Assembly: GCF_900240215.1 (NCBI RefSeq)
Contig: NZ_LT964681.1
Location: forward strand, 551,006 to 584,921
Source of the DNA: Raoultibacter timonensis
GTDB lineage: Bacteria; Actinomycetota; Coriobacteriia; Coriobacteriales; Eggerthellaceae
Direction of reading: 5' to 3'
DNA length: 33,916 nucleotides
Positions 9,606 through 16,467 of the stretch are shown here, one piece after another. Position 1 is the first letter of the stretch. Each line of letters starts with the position of its first letter. Position numbers and translations under genes: made by a program. The notes below the pieces were generated by a model that was not told the origin of the DNA, made no database searches, and saw nothing but the letters and a program-made list of their open reading frames with translations.

Positions 9606-11153
9606 CTACGCATGGTTGCAGCATACCACGATATTCTCAACATGCTCCGTATGCGGGAACATGTCCACAGGCTGAATGGCCTCGATTGCATAGCCTCGAT
9701 CAACGAGATAAGCGACATCGCGCGCCTGTGTGGCAGGATTGCACGAAATGTACACCACGCGCTTGGGGGCAAGCTCCACGAGCGCCCCGAGGAAATCGTC
9801 GGTTGCGCCTGAACGAGGCGGGTCCATGAGCACCACATCGATCGAGCTCCCCGATTCGGCGGGGCAATCTCTTCCCGCTTCGACGGCGGCGAGGCTCCGC
9901 ATGAACGCACCCGCATCGTCGGCGATGAACTCGGCGTTGTCGATGCCGTTGTGTTTCGCGTTGGCGCGAGCATCGCGGATGGCCGCAGCCGTCTCGTCGA
10001 CGCCGATCACCCGCGCTGCATGGCCCGTACCCCCGATGCCCCGCGCGGCGACAAGGCCGATCGTGCCCGTTCCGCAATACGCATCGATCACCGTCTCGCT
10101 TCCCGTCAGTTGGGCAAGCTCGATCGCACGTCGGTACAAGACCTCGGTTTGCGAAGAATTCACCTGGTAAAACGATTGAGAAGATATGCGGAAGCTCAAC
10201 CCGCACAGCTCGTCGAGAATGAAGCCGGGGCCGTACAGCCGAATCTCGTCGGTGCCGAGAATCACGTTGGTCTGGCGCGTATTGATGTTCTGCACGATCG
10301 ATGTGATCTCGGGGCACCGCTTCACCAGATCGCGCACCAGCGATTTCGATCCGGGGAACTGCCGCCCGTTGGTCACAAGCGTCACAAGCACCTCGCCGCT
10401 CGTATGCCCCACCCGTACGACCGCATGGCGGAGAAAGCCCGTGTTCGCGTCTTCGCGATACGGTTCGATGCGATAGGCGGGCATAAGATCGCGGATTGCG
10501 AGGATGATCCTCTTCGCGATCCGGTTCTCGATCAGGCAGGAGTCCGTCGGCACGATGCGATGCGTGCCCGCCGCGTACATGCCGCAGAGGATCTCGTGCG
10601 TGAGGGCGTGCTTTTCCGCGCGCGTCATCGCCGCGCGTTTCTCGCCCTTCGCTTCCTTGCCGCCCTTGGTGCCCTTGCCGCCCCCCAAAGCCTTCGGCTT
10701 GATGCGCCTGCCGGGCGCATACGGGGAGGCAACCTTGTTGCGGTAGTAGAACGGCTCGTCCATGCCCGCAATGGGATGCATGACGACCGAAGCGCCGGCC
10801 AGGCCGTCGAAGAGCTCTGCCATCGCCGCCTGCTTGTCGGCAAGCTGCCGCGCGTAGGGGATGCTCAAAAGCTGACACGCTCCGCAGCGATCCTCGACCG
10901 GACACCACTGACCGTCGGCGCATCGCTGCTGTTCGACGGCCTGCATCTGCTGGCCCGACCGCGGCGACTCCCGACGAGACCGCTCCCTCGGATGCGGCGA
11001 GGCTTTCTTCGATCTGGGCGCCGCCTTCGGGCTGGATGCTGCCTTCGCTTTGGGTGCCGCCTTCGGGCGGGAGATATTTGCGTGAGGAGCCGCTTTCGCG
11101 TGCGCCTTGCTGCTTTTCGGCTTACCGTGTTGTTTTGATTTGTTCGTATTCAT
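9606..11153 (-). CDS. rlmD: 23S rRNA (uracil-C5)-methyltransferase, RumA/RlmD type
   Basis: SAM-dependent m5U methyltransferase for 23S rRNA (RumA/RlmC/TrmA family; the exact target uridine cannot be read from sequence). The cluster C84-x5-C90-x2-C93 plus C206 matches the [4Fe-4S] ligands of RumA. The SAM loop VIDAYCGTGTIGL, the DPPRSG motif, the catalytic nucleophile in YISCNPATQARD and the general base in HTEHVE are all present. Two oddities stand out. One is a 70-residue Lys/Ala/Pro/Ser-rich N-terminal extension that stands where a TRAM domain often sits. The other is a roughly 30-residue Gly/Lys-rich insertion at about 152-182 inside the catalytic core. The start ATG at 11153 has no clear ribosome-binding site, so a later start (Met70) cannot be excluded. 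Confidence 0.9.
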   Translation of the reverse strand: MNTNKSKQHGKPKSSKAHAKAAPHANISRPKAAPKAKAASSPKAAPRSKKASPHPRERSRRESPRSGQQMQAVEQQRCADGQWCPVEDRCGACQLLSIPYARQLADKQAAMAELFDGLAGASVVMHPIAGMDEPFYYRNKVASPYAPGRRIKPKALGGGKGTKGGKEAKGEKRAAMTRAEKHALTHEILCGMYAAGTHRIVPTDSCLIENRIAKRIILAIRDLMPAYRIEPYREDANTGFLRHAVVRVGHTSGEVLVTLVTNGRQFPGSKSLVRDLVKRCPEITSIVQNINTRQTNVILGTDEIRLYGPGFILDELCGLSFRISSQSFYQVNSSQTEVLYRRAIELAQLTGSETVIDAYCGTGTIGLVAARGIGGTGHAARVIGVDETAAAIRDARANAKHNGIDNAEFIADDAGAFMRSLAAVEAGRDCPAESGSSIDVVLMDPPRSGATDDFLGALVELAPKRVVYISCNPATQARDVAYLVDRGYAIEAIQPVDMFPHTEHVENIVVCCNHA

Positions 11154-11237
11154 GTCGGCTATTGTGGCACAAAAGAATCCGCCGAACTACGCGATGGTCG
11201 CAAAGCCGCTTTATTCCGTTTGAAACGCTCAAAACGA

Positions 11238-11462
11238 GTTCGCGCTAAAAAGAACCCGACTTGGGTGCAAAAAATGACGGTTTTGCGGGGCGAAACCTTC
11301 GTGTATGCTCGACACCGCCGAGGTCGAAGCCGCAGGAAAGAGCATTTGCCCAGTTCGCGAAAATCGGCAGCATAAAACGCGTGCCGCCCAGCCCCTCGCA
11401 CACGTTCCCAAGCCGCACAACCGAAAAAACTTGCACCCAAGTCGCACTTTTTTCGCGCGAAC
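11238..11462. repeat. Element bounded by 33-bp inverted repeats (MITE-like?)
   Basis: The 538-bp stretch 11154-11691 has no convincing gene. Inside it 11238-11270 and 11431-11462 are inverted repeats. Their inner 14 bp, CGACTTGGGTGCAA, match perfectly, and the outer parts GTTCGCGC plus an A-rich run match with few changes and one length difference. About 160 bp lies between the arms. No transposase and no clear target-site duplication is visible. A small non-autonomous element, or a large RNA-level hairpin, would both fit. The rest of the stretch (11463-11650) shows nothing recognisable. Confidence 0.5.
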
Positions 11463-11691
11463 GCACGATTGCGGGCTACCCGATGCGTTGCAGGCTGGCC
11501 GATACGAGAGCCCGAACAATGCCAGCGACGGCAAGCGAGCGAGCCGAACGCGACAGCCGAGGATGGCCGCGAAACGCATGCGCGGCCTCGCAGCAGGATG
11601 ATCGGCGCGCGAAGTAACAGGTAGAAAACCAAACGGAGCACCGGAAACCCCACGTGCCATAATCCTTTGCTATCATCGATAGGAGGCATTC

Positions 11692-12066
11692 ATGAGATTC
11701 ATCATTCGCTGGCTCGTCACCGCTATCGCCGTCGGCGTGGCCGTGTGGCTCGTTCCCGGCATCGATACGGTCGGCGGCAACGAAGCATGGGTCTCCATCG
11801 CCATTTTCGGCTTGATCCTCTCGCTCATCAACATCAGCATCAAACCACTCATGCAGCTTTTGAGTCTGCCCATATCGGTACTGACGCTCGGCATCTTCTA
11901 CCTGGTGGTCAACACGCTTATGCTCTACATTGCGGCATGGCTCGCCAACGGCATATTCCAATCGGGCGTCGAGATAGCCACGTTCGGCAGCGCATTCGTA
12001 GCGAGCATCGTTATCAGCATCGTCTCGGGCATCGTGAACGCCGCGCTCGGAAACAGCAAGGACTAG
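11692..12066 (+). CDS. Phage-holin-family (4_2-type) small membrane protein
   Basis: A 124-residue very hydrophobic protein with four predicted membrane segments (about 4-21, 31-53, 57-80 and 92-116) and a short polar tail, NAALGNSKD. Sequence features such as WLVPGI near the N-terminus and SLINISIKPLMQLLSLPI match the widespread bacterial membrane family labelled phage holin family 4 superfamily IV (also DUF360-like). This is a name by similarity only; these chromosomal copies are not shown to be lytic. A good ribosome-binding site, AGGAGG, sits seven bases before ATG. It is alone on the plus strand and converges with the DivIVA-like gene. Function unknown. Confidence 0.8.
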   Translation: MRFIIRWLVTAIAVGVAVWLVPGIDTVGGNEAWVSIAIFGLILSLINISIKPLMQLLSLPISVLTLGIFYLVVNTLMLYIAAWLANGIFQSGVEIATFGSAFVASIVISIVSGIVNAALGNSKD

Positions 12067-12222
12067 CCCAACCCGTCGCACTGTAGCAGCAAGGCCCGAT
12101 GCGACCGTGCTGCAGCCGCAAGCCGCAGCACATATTCGTTGCTGCGATCCAACCCGTGACGGCGCCGTCCAATCGACCTCGGAGCGGGGCCGCCGCGCTC
12201 GCTCGCCACAGGAAAACACACC

Positions 12223-12837
12223 CTACGAAGAAACGCTGTCGCGCAACTCCGCGAGCATCTCCACGATCTTGCCCAGGTTGTCGTTTGCGACTTTCGCCTT
12301 CGCGTAGGCGGTGTCGGTATGACGCTTCACATCCGACTTGATCTGCATCTGCGCCTCGAGAAGAGCCGCTGTGGTTTCCTGCAGCTCCCGCCTGGCGTCC
12401 TCGGCATCGCGTGCGGCCTGCGAGCGCATGGCCTCGGCCTCGTCCCGCGCCTCCGATACGATCACGATGGCGTCGGCCGTGGCCTTAGCCAGGATGTCTT
12501 CGGCGTCGGACGCCGCGTTGTCGATCAGCTTCTGGGCTTCGCGCTCGGCCTTTGCGACGGCTTGCCGCGAATCCTCTTCGGCTTTTTCGAGCATCGTATC
12601 CTTCATGTTCTGAGCCGCCGTCATGAGCTGACGGACCTCGCTTTGGCGCCGCTCGTAGTCGGCCGCGCGCTCCTCGGCTGCCTTCGCCCGCCTGTCGAGC
12701 CGTTCGAGCTCGGTCTGATAGAGCGCAGCGAGTTCGTGGACCTTCGCAAGGGCGTCTTCCTCGTCGCACCCCCCGAAGTTCTTCTTTTTGAATTCAAGAG
12801 TCTGCAAGTAAGACTCGACGGTTCCGGGCTGATCCAT
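12223..12837 (-). CDS. DivIVA-like coiled-coil protein
   Basis: A 204-residue protein that is almost all charged helix. Residues about 8-50 (SYLQTLEFKKKNFGG and onward) resemble the N-terminal membrane-curvature domain of DivIVA/GpsB-like proteins, with a GG turn followed by an acidic helix. Residues about 45-185 form a long Ala/Glu/Arg/Lys heptad-like coiled coil resembling V/F-type ATPase stalk subunits. No membrane segment or signal is seen. Its AGGAGG ribosome-binding site overlaps the stop region of the alcohol dehydrogenase gene 9 bp upstream, so the two are probably translationally coupled. Likely a cell-pole or division-site scaffold, but function is inferred from shape, not tested. 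A convergent 156-bp gap follows it. Confidence 0.65.
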   Translation of the reverse strand: MDQPGTVESYLQTLEFKKKNFGGCDEEDALAKVHELAALYQTELERLDRRAKAAEERAADYERRQSEVRQLMTAAQNMKDTMLEKAEEDSRQAVAKAEREAQKLIDNAASDAEDILAKATADAIVIVSEARDEAEAMRSQAARDAEDARRELQETTAALLEAQMQIKSDVKRHTDTAYAKAKVANDNLGKIVEMLAELRDSVSS

Positions 12838-12846
12838 GGTTTCCTC

Positions 12847-14019
12847 CTACAACGCCAGCCGGTATATTTCTCGCGCGTCGTCCATGCTCAGCTTCATGAA
12901 GCTTCCGAACGGCTCGCCTTTGTTCTCCTTGAGCGTGGGAATCATGCTCTCGATATCGTCTTCGCCGATGCCCAGTTCGGCAAGCGTGACCGGCATGCCG
13001 AGCGATGCGAAGAAGCTCCTCGTCTCGTCGATGGCCGACAGCGCATCGTCCTCGACATCCCCCGTCGGGGCAAGCCCGAATACCTCGCGTCCGTAGTAAG
13101 CGAAGCGGGCGGGGTTTTCGCCGTACACGTATTCCATCCAAGCGGGGAACATGACAGCCAGGCCCGCCCCATGCGTGATGGACGGATCGAGCGCCGAGAG
13201 CTCGTGTTCGAGCCCGTGCGTTGCCCAATCCTCGTGGCGGCCGACGCCCGCAAGGCCCTGGTGGCAGAGCATGCCCGCCCACATGACGTTCGCACGCGCA
13301 TCGTAGTTATCGGGATCCACGAGAACGCGCGGCGCCTCGGCGCGCACGGTCTTCATGAGCGAGAGGTTGAGATTGTCGGTCACGGGCACCGACCCGACGT
13401 CGTCGAAGAAACGTTCGAGCAGGTGGCAGAACATATCGGTGAGACCGGCGGCCGTCTGGTACGGGGGCAGGGTGAAGGTGAGCTCGGGGTTCATGAACGC
13501 AAGCTTCGGGCGCTGCGCATTGTTCGGGTATCCCGATTTCAATCCCAGCTCATCGTTCGAAACGACCGTGTTCTTCGATGCCTCGCTGCCCGCAGCGGGA
13601 ATGGTGAGCACGACGGCAATCGGCAGTACGTCGCTCGTCTGGCGTTTCGTCTCGAAGAAATCCCATACATCCCCGTCGTAATGCGCGCCCACGGCGATCG
13701 CCTTGGCAGAATCGATGACCGATCCGCCGCCAACGGCGAGGATCCAGTCGAGGTCGTGCTCCTTGCACAGGGCCACGCCCTCGCGCACGAGCCCCACTTC
13801 GGGGTTGGGGCGCACTCCCCCGAGCAGAACGTGCTCGACACCCGCGTTATCAAGCGTTGATTTCATTCGATCGATGAGCCCGCTTTCGACGGCGCTTCCG
13901 CCACCGTAGTGAATAAGGACCTTGCGTGCACCGCGCTCGGCGAGCATAGCGCCCGCCTTCAGTTCGGCGTCGTGTCCGAATATGAAGTGGGTGGGCGATA
14001 CGAATTCGAAATCTTCCAT
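12847..14019 (-). CDS. Iron-containing alcohol dehydrogenase (butanol dehydrogenase/YqhD type)
   Basis: Cytosolic NAD(P)H-dependent reductase for aldehydes or ketones, 390 residues. The Rossmann-like cofactor motif AVGGGSVIDSAKAIA is clear. Metal ligands appear as the D-x3-H pair in GLTDMFCHLLE and as the two histidines in GLEHELSALDPSITHGAG. GHDAEL near the N-terminus and the PNPE motif resemble the NADPH-dependent butanol dehydrogenase branch; the physiological substrate is unknown. The start was set at the ATG of MEDFEF because GGAAAGG precedes it. A longer frame opening at 14070 would overlap the ZIP gene. It lies between the ZIP transporter (34 bp upstream) and the DivIVA-like gene (9 bp downstream), a probable operon. 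Confidence 0.92.
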   Translation of the reverse strand: MEDFEFVSPTHFIFGHDAELKAGAMLAERGARKVLIHYGGGSAVESGLIDRMKSTLDNAGVEHVLLGGVRPNPEVGLVREGVALCKEHDLDWILAVGGGSVIDSAKAIAVGAHYDGDVWDFFETKRQTSDVLPIAVVLTIPAAGSEASKNTVVSNDELGLKSGYPNNAQRPKLAFMNPELTFTLPPYQTAAGLTDMFCHLLERFFDDVGSVPVTDNLNLSLMKTVRAEAPRVLVDPDNYDARANVMWAGMLCHQGLAGVGRHEDWATHGLEHELSALDPSITHGAGLAVMFPAWMEYVYGENPARFAYYGREVFGLAPTGDVEDDALSAIDETRSFFASLGMPVTLAELGIGEDDIESMIPTLKENKGEPFGSFMKLSMDDAREIYRLAL

Positions 14020-14053
14020 GAGCTTCCTTTCCCGCACAAGCTTTCTGGGCATT

Positions 14054-14848
14054 CTACCCCAATGCAACATCGAGGATCATCATTACAAGAAAACCGATCA
14101 TAACGCCCAGGGTGCCGACGTTCGACCGATCGCCGAGATGGGCTTCGGGAATCAGCTCCTCGACCACCACGTACATCATGGCTCCGGCGGAAAACGCGAG
14201 CATCCACGGCATATAGGGCGAAATCGCCGCTGCAAACAGCACGACGAGGATACCGAACACCGGCTCGGCAAGCCCCGACAGGCTGCCCATGGCGAACGCT
14301 TTCGGCGCGCTCATGCCCTCCTGCTGCAACGGCAGGGCCACGGCAGCTCCTTCGGGGACGTTCTGAATGCCGATGCCGAGAGCGAGCGCGGCAGCCATAC
14401 CGAACATGCCGGGATCTCCGCCCGACTGCGCCGCCATCGCGAACAAAAGGCCGACGCTCATACCCTCGGGAATGTTGTGCAGCGTAACGGCGGTAAACAG
14501 CAAGGTCGGCCGATTCCACTTCGAGGGAAGCCCCTCGGGATCCTTCTCGCCGGGATGGAGGTGAGGCAAAAGCGCATGCAGACCCATGAGAAACGCGACC
14601 CCGAGCGCGAAGCCGCCTGCCGCGGGAATCCATCCGATCTGGCCCGCCTCTTCGGCGGCTTCGATGGCGGGTATGAGCAACGACCACACCGAGGCGGCGA
14701 TCATGACGCCGGCGGCAAACCCGAGGAACAGCCGCTGCATGGTGACGCTGTCCCGCTTGCGGAACAAAAACACCGCAGCCGCCCCGAGCGTCGTCATGAG
14801 AAAGGTAAATCCCGTTCCCGCCGCGGCCCATGTAAGCGCTTCCTGCAA
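14054..14848 (-). CDS. ZIP family divalent metal transporter
   Basis: Predicted inner-membrane importer of zinc, iron or similar divalent cations, 264 residues with about eight membrane segments. The two metal-binding signature motifs of the family are intact: HNIPEG in TM4 and QNVPEG in TM5. A His-containing loop (HALLPHLHPGEKDPEG) precedes TM4. The size and the E. coli ZupT/GufA-like layout support the call; metal preference cannot be read. The start is TTG at 14848, chosen because a perfect AGGAGGT lies six bases upstream. It leads the cluster ZIP-alcohol dehydrogenase-DivIVA-like. An iron importer beside an iron-dependent enzyme is suggestive but unproven. Confidence 0.92.
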   Translation of the reverse strand: MQEALTWAAAGTGFTFLMTTLGAAAVFLFRKRDSVTMQRLFLGFAAGVMIAASVWSLLIPAIEAAEEAGQIGWIPAAGGFALGVAFLMGLHALLPHLHPGEKDPEGLPSKWNRPTLLFTAVTLHNIPEGMSVGLLFAMAAQSGGDPGMFGMAAALALGIGIQNVPEGAAVALPLQQEGMSAPKAFAMGSLSGLAEPVFGILVVLFAAAISPYMPWMLAFSAGAMMYVVVEELIPEAHLGDRSNVGTLGVMIGFLVMMILDVALG

Positions 14849-15062
14849 CGCCGTACCTCCTGTCGTTTCGATTCTGCACGTCAGTGTACGCCTTCGGAAA
14901 CGGGAATGCGCGAGCGTTTACTTTCGTGTTACCTGTTTTACCGTCTGCGGTTTGTGCGGCGGCACGGCGGGAAATCGGGGTATGCGCGAGAGGCGCAACG
15001 CCCCGCGAGCAAGACGGCAGACGGGTAGCGCCCGTTTGTCCCACAACCGATGCGACAAGGAG

Positions 15063-15878
15063 CTACGCCCCGACCCGCATCCACGCCGCGAACGATCCGT
15101 ACCGCGCGTCGACCGCCTTGAAGAACGTTTCGAGGTATTCGGCGCGCGCTTCGAACATGGCGGCAAGCACCTCCACGTCCTCGGGCTGCATGATGCCCGC
15201 ATACCGCCGCAAATCACGACGGTTGATCTCCTCGTTCATTGCGTTGGTAGCCAGATAGTCTTCCACGATCGTCTCGTAGGGTACTCCGCTGAGGCGCTGA
15301 ACGCTCGCGCATACGATGCCCGCACGGTCCTTCCCGTTCGCGCAATGCACGAGCACGGGTGCCTCCGAATCCGCTATTGCGCCGACGATCGCACGCACGG
15401 CATCGCCGTGAGCAGCCATGATCCCGTACAGATCGATCATGCGCTGGCCCGGCTTGCCGTATGCGGCCTTCACGTTGGAAGCCATCGTCGCGCGCGTTCG
15501 GTTTTCATCGTCCTGAAGATCGACCGGGCACACGCGGACCTCGAACGACTCCTCGATGATGCCGGGTTCGGGCGCCAAATCGCGCTCCGCCTTCTTACGA
15601 AGATCGTAGACCGTCTCGATGCCGAGCCTTTGCAACCCGACGACGTCCTCCGCCGTCGATTCGGTCAGCTCGCGCGAACGGTACAGCGAAACCAAACCGC
15701 CGCCCGCGCACCGTCGCAGCCCGAATTTTTCGCGAAGCGCCTCGGGGACATCGCCCCCCGGTGCCATTCGCCGTGCATCCGGCGAAGCGGCATCCATCGC
15801 CTTCTCCCCTGGCGACACCCTATCGTCGCCCACTGCTCTGCTCATCGTCTCGCTACCCCCGCAGCAATCGTCCATCAT
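15063..15878 (-). CDS. Tyrosine/serine protein phosphatase (HCX5R type)
   Basis: About 270-residue soluble enzyme of the bacterial Y_phosphatase3/LipA-like family, which dephosphorylates phosphotyrosine, phosphoserine or phosphoinositides. The P-loop VLVHCANGKDRAGIV has the catalytic Cys and Arg in HCX5R spacing plus the K-D typical of this branch. The upstream segments LVSLYRSREL and GIETVYDLRKKAER match the conserved N-terminal block. The C-terminus ends in aromatic helices. The first 50 residues are poorly conserved in appearance and the start is uncertain: TTG at 15893, ATG at 15878 or 15875, or ATG at 15845 with GGGGG upstream. Substrate unknown; no cognate kinase is nearby. Confidence 0.88.
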   Translation of the reverse strand: MMDDCCGGSETMSRAVGDDRVSPGEKAMDAASPDARRMAPGGDVPEALREKFGLRRCAGGGLVSLYRSRELTESTAEDVVGLQRLGIETVYDLRKKAERDLAPEPGIIEESFEVRVCPVDLQDDENRTRATMASNVKAAYGKPGQRMIDLYGIMAAHGDAVRAIVGAIADSEAPVLVHCANGKDRAGIVCASVQRLSGVPYETIVEDYLATNAMNEEINRRDLRRYAGIMQPEDVEVLAAMFEARAEYLETFFKAVDARYGSFAAWMRVGA

Positions 15879-15890
15879 CGTCTTGCGCAA

Positions 15891-15917
15891 CAAGGCCGGG
15901 CACGAAGCCCGGCCTTG
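15891..15917. other. Perfect 11-bp GC-rich hairpin at the phosphatase 5' end
   Basis: CAAGGCCGGGC and GCCCGGCCTTG pair perfectly around ACGAA. No T-run follows on either strand, so it is not a standard terminator. It overlaps the TTG that would be the earliest phosphatase start and could form in the leader of that mRNA, suggesting a structural or translational role, or an RNA-processing site. Confidence 0.5.
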
Positions 15918-16033
15918 CCGAAAGGAATACCGACAGTACGCTTAAAGCTTGCTCTTAGCCTACCAGCCCCCGCCGAAGCGACGGGCGTTTGCAGGATATA
16001 AGCTTCAGACACTAACTTGGCGAAGATAGTCTT

Positions 16034-16046
16034 AGTTTATAAAACT
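16034..16046. promoter_or_regulatory. Palindrome AGTTTATAAAACT (possible operator)
   Basis: Perfect 5-3-5 inverted repeat in the gene-free region 15918-16467. It shares the AGTTT/AAACT half-site with the two palindromes at 16287-16322 and may be another site for the same protein. Apart from these sites, two copies of CACGGCTGAAAG (16274 and 16362) and GC-rich short repeats, nothing gene-like is seen in the region. Confidence 0.3.
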
Positions 16047-16286
16047 GCGTTATTTGAAACACTGTCGGACACGCCGATTATAGACCGTTTCTGTGTGAAC
16101 CTGAATAGACAACGAGCATTTTGTTACTTCGAACCACCAAACCGTTGACGGTCGGACTCCACGCCGAATTGTACGGCCGCCCGCCCGTGCGTCGGCCCGC
16201 CAGCCGACCGAGCAGACGAGAAATCCCTTGGTTTGGTTACAAACGAGCGACAAATCTGTGTAGTTTTGCCACACACGGCTGAAAGT

Positions 16287-16322
16287 AGTTTAGCTACTAA
16301 ACTGTTCGGTTTAGGATAAACC
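16287..16322. promoter_or_regulatory. Two tandem palindromes upstream of the ABC transporter (possible operator)
   Basis: AGTTTAGCTACTAAACT (16287-16303, perfect 7-3-7) and GGTTTAGGATAAACC (16308-16322, perfect 6-3-6) share the core TTTAG-N-TAAAC. Their centres are 20 bp apart, about two helical turns. This layout is typical of cooperative binding by a dimeric repressor such as a MarR or TetR protein. No such regulator gene is adjacent. They lie about 150 bp before the transporter start. Confidence 0.5.
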
Positions 16323-16467
16323 CAAGTTCTCGAGGAATCAGGAAGAGCGAACCCGATGCCGCACGGCTGAAAGCGCAAACCCGACACCGCGAAGCGGGTT
16401 CCCAGAAAACGAATCCGGCCCGTGCCGGTTGACCATACACGATTGCACTGAGCCGGAAGGGCCCCAT

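Noticed and set aside
7953-9812. A 619-codon plus-strand frame
   Set aside because: Antisense shadow of the GGDEF-EAL protein; composition is Arg/Leu/Val/His-rich as expected from a complementary frame.
11159-11689. A 176-codon minus-strand frame in the gene-free gap
   Set aside because: It spans the inverted-repeat element, has no ribosome-binding site, family resemblance or membrane pattern, and overlaps the start region of the holin-like gene.
14020-14070. Longer start for the iron alcohol dehydrogenase
   Set aside because: It would overlap the end of the ZIP gene; the ATG at 14019 has GGAAAGG upstream and begins the conserved domain.
16090-16190. tRNA-like GGTTCGAA on the minus strand
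   Set aside because: The flanking sequence gives no acceptor, D or anticodon stems.
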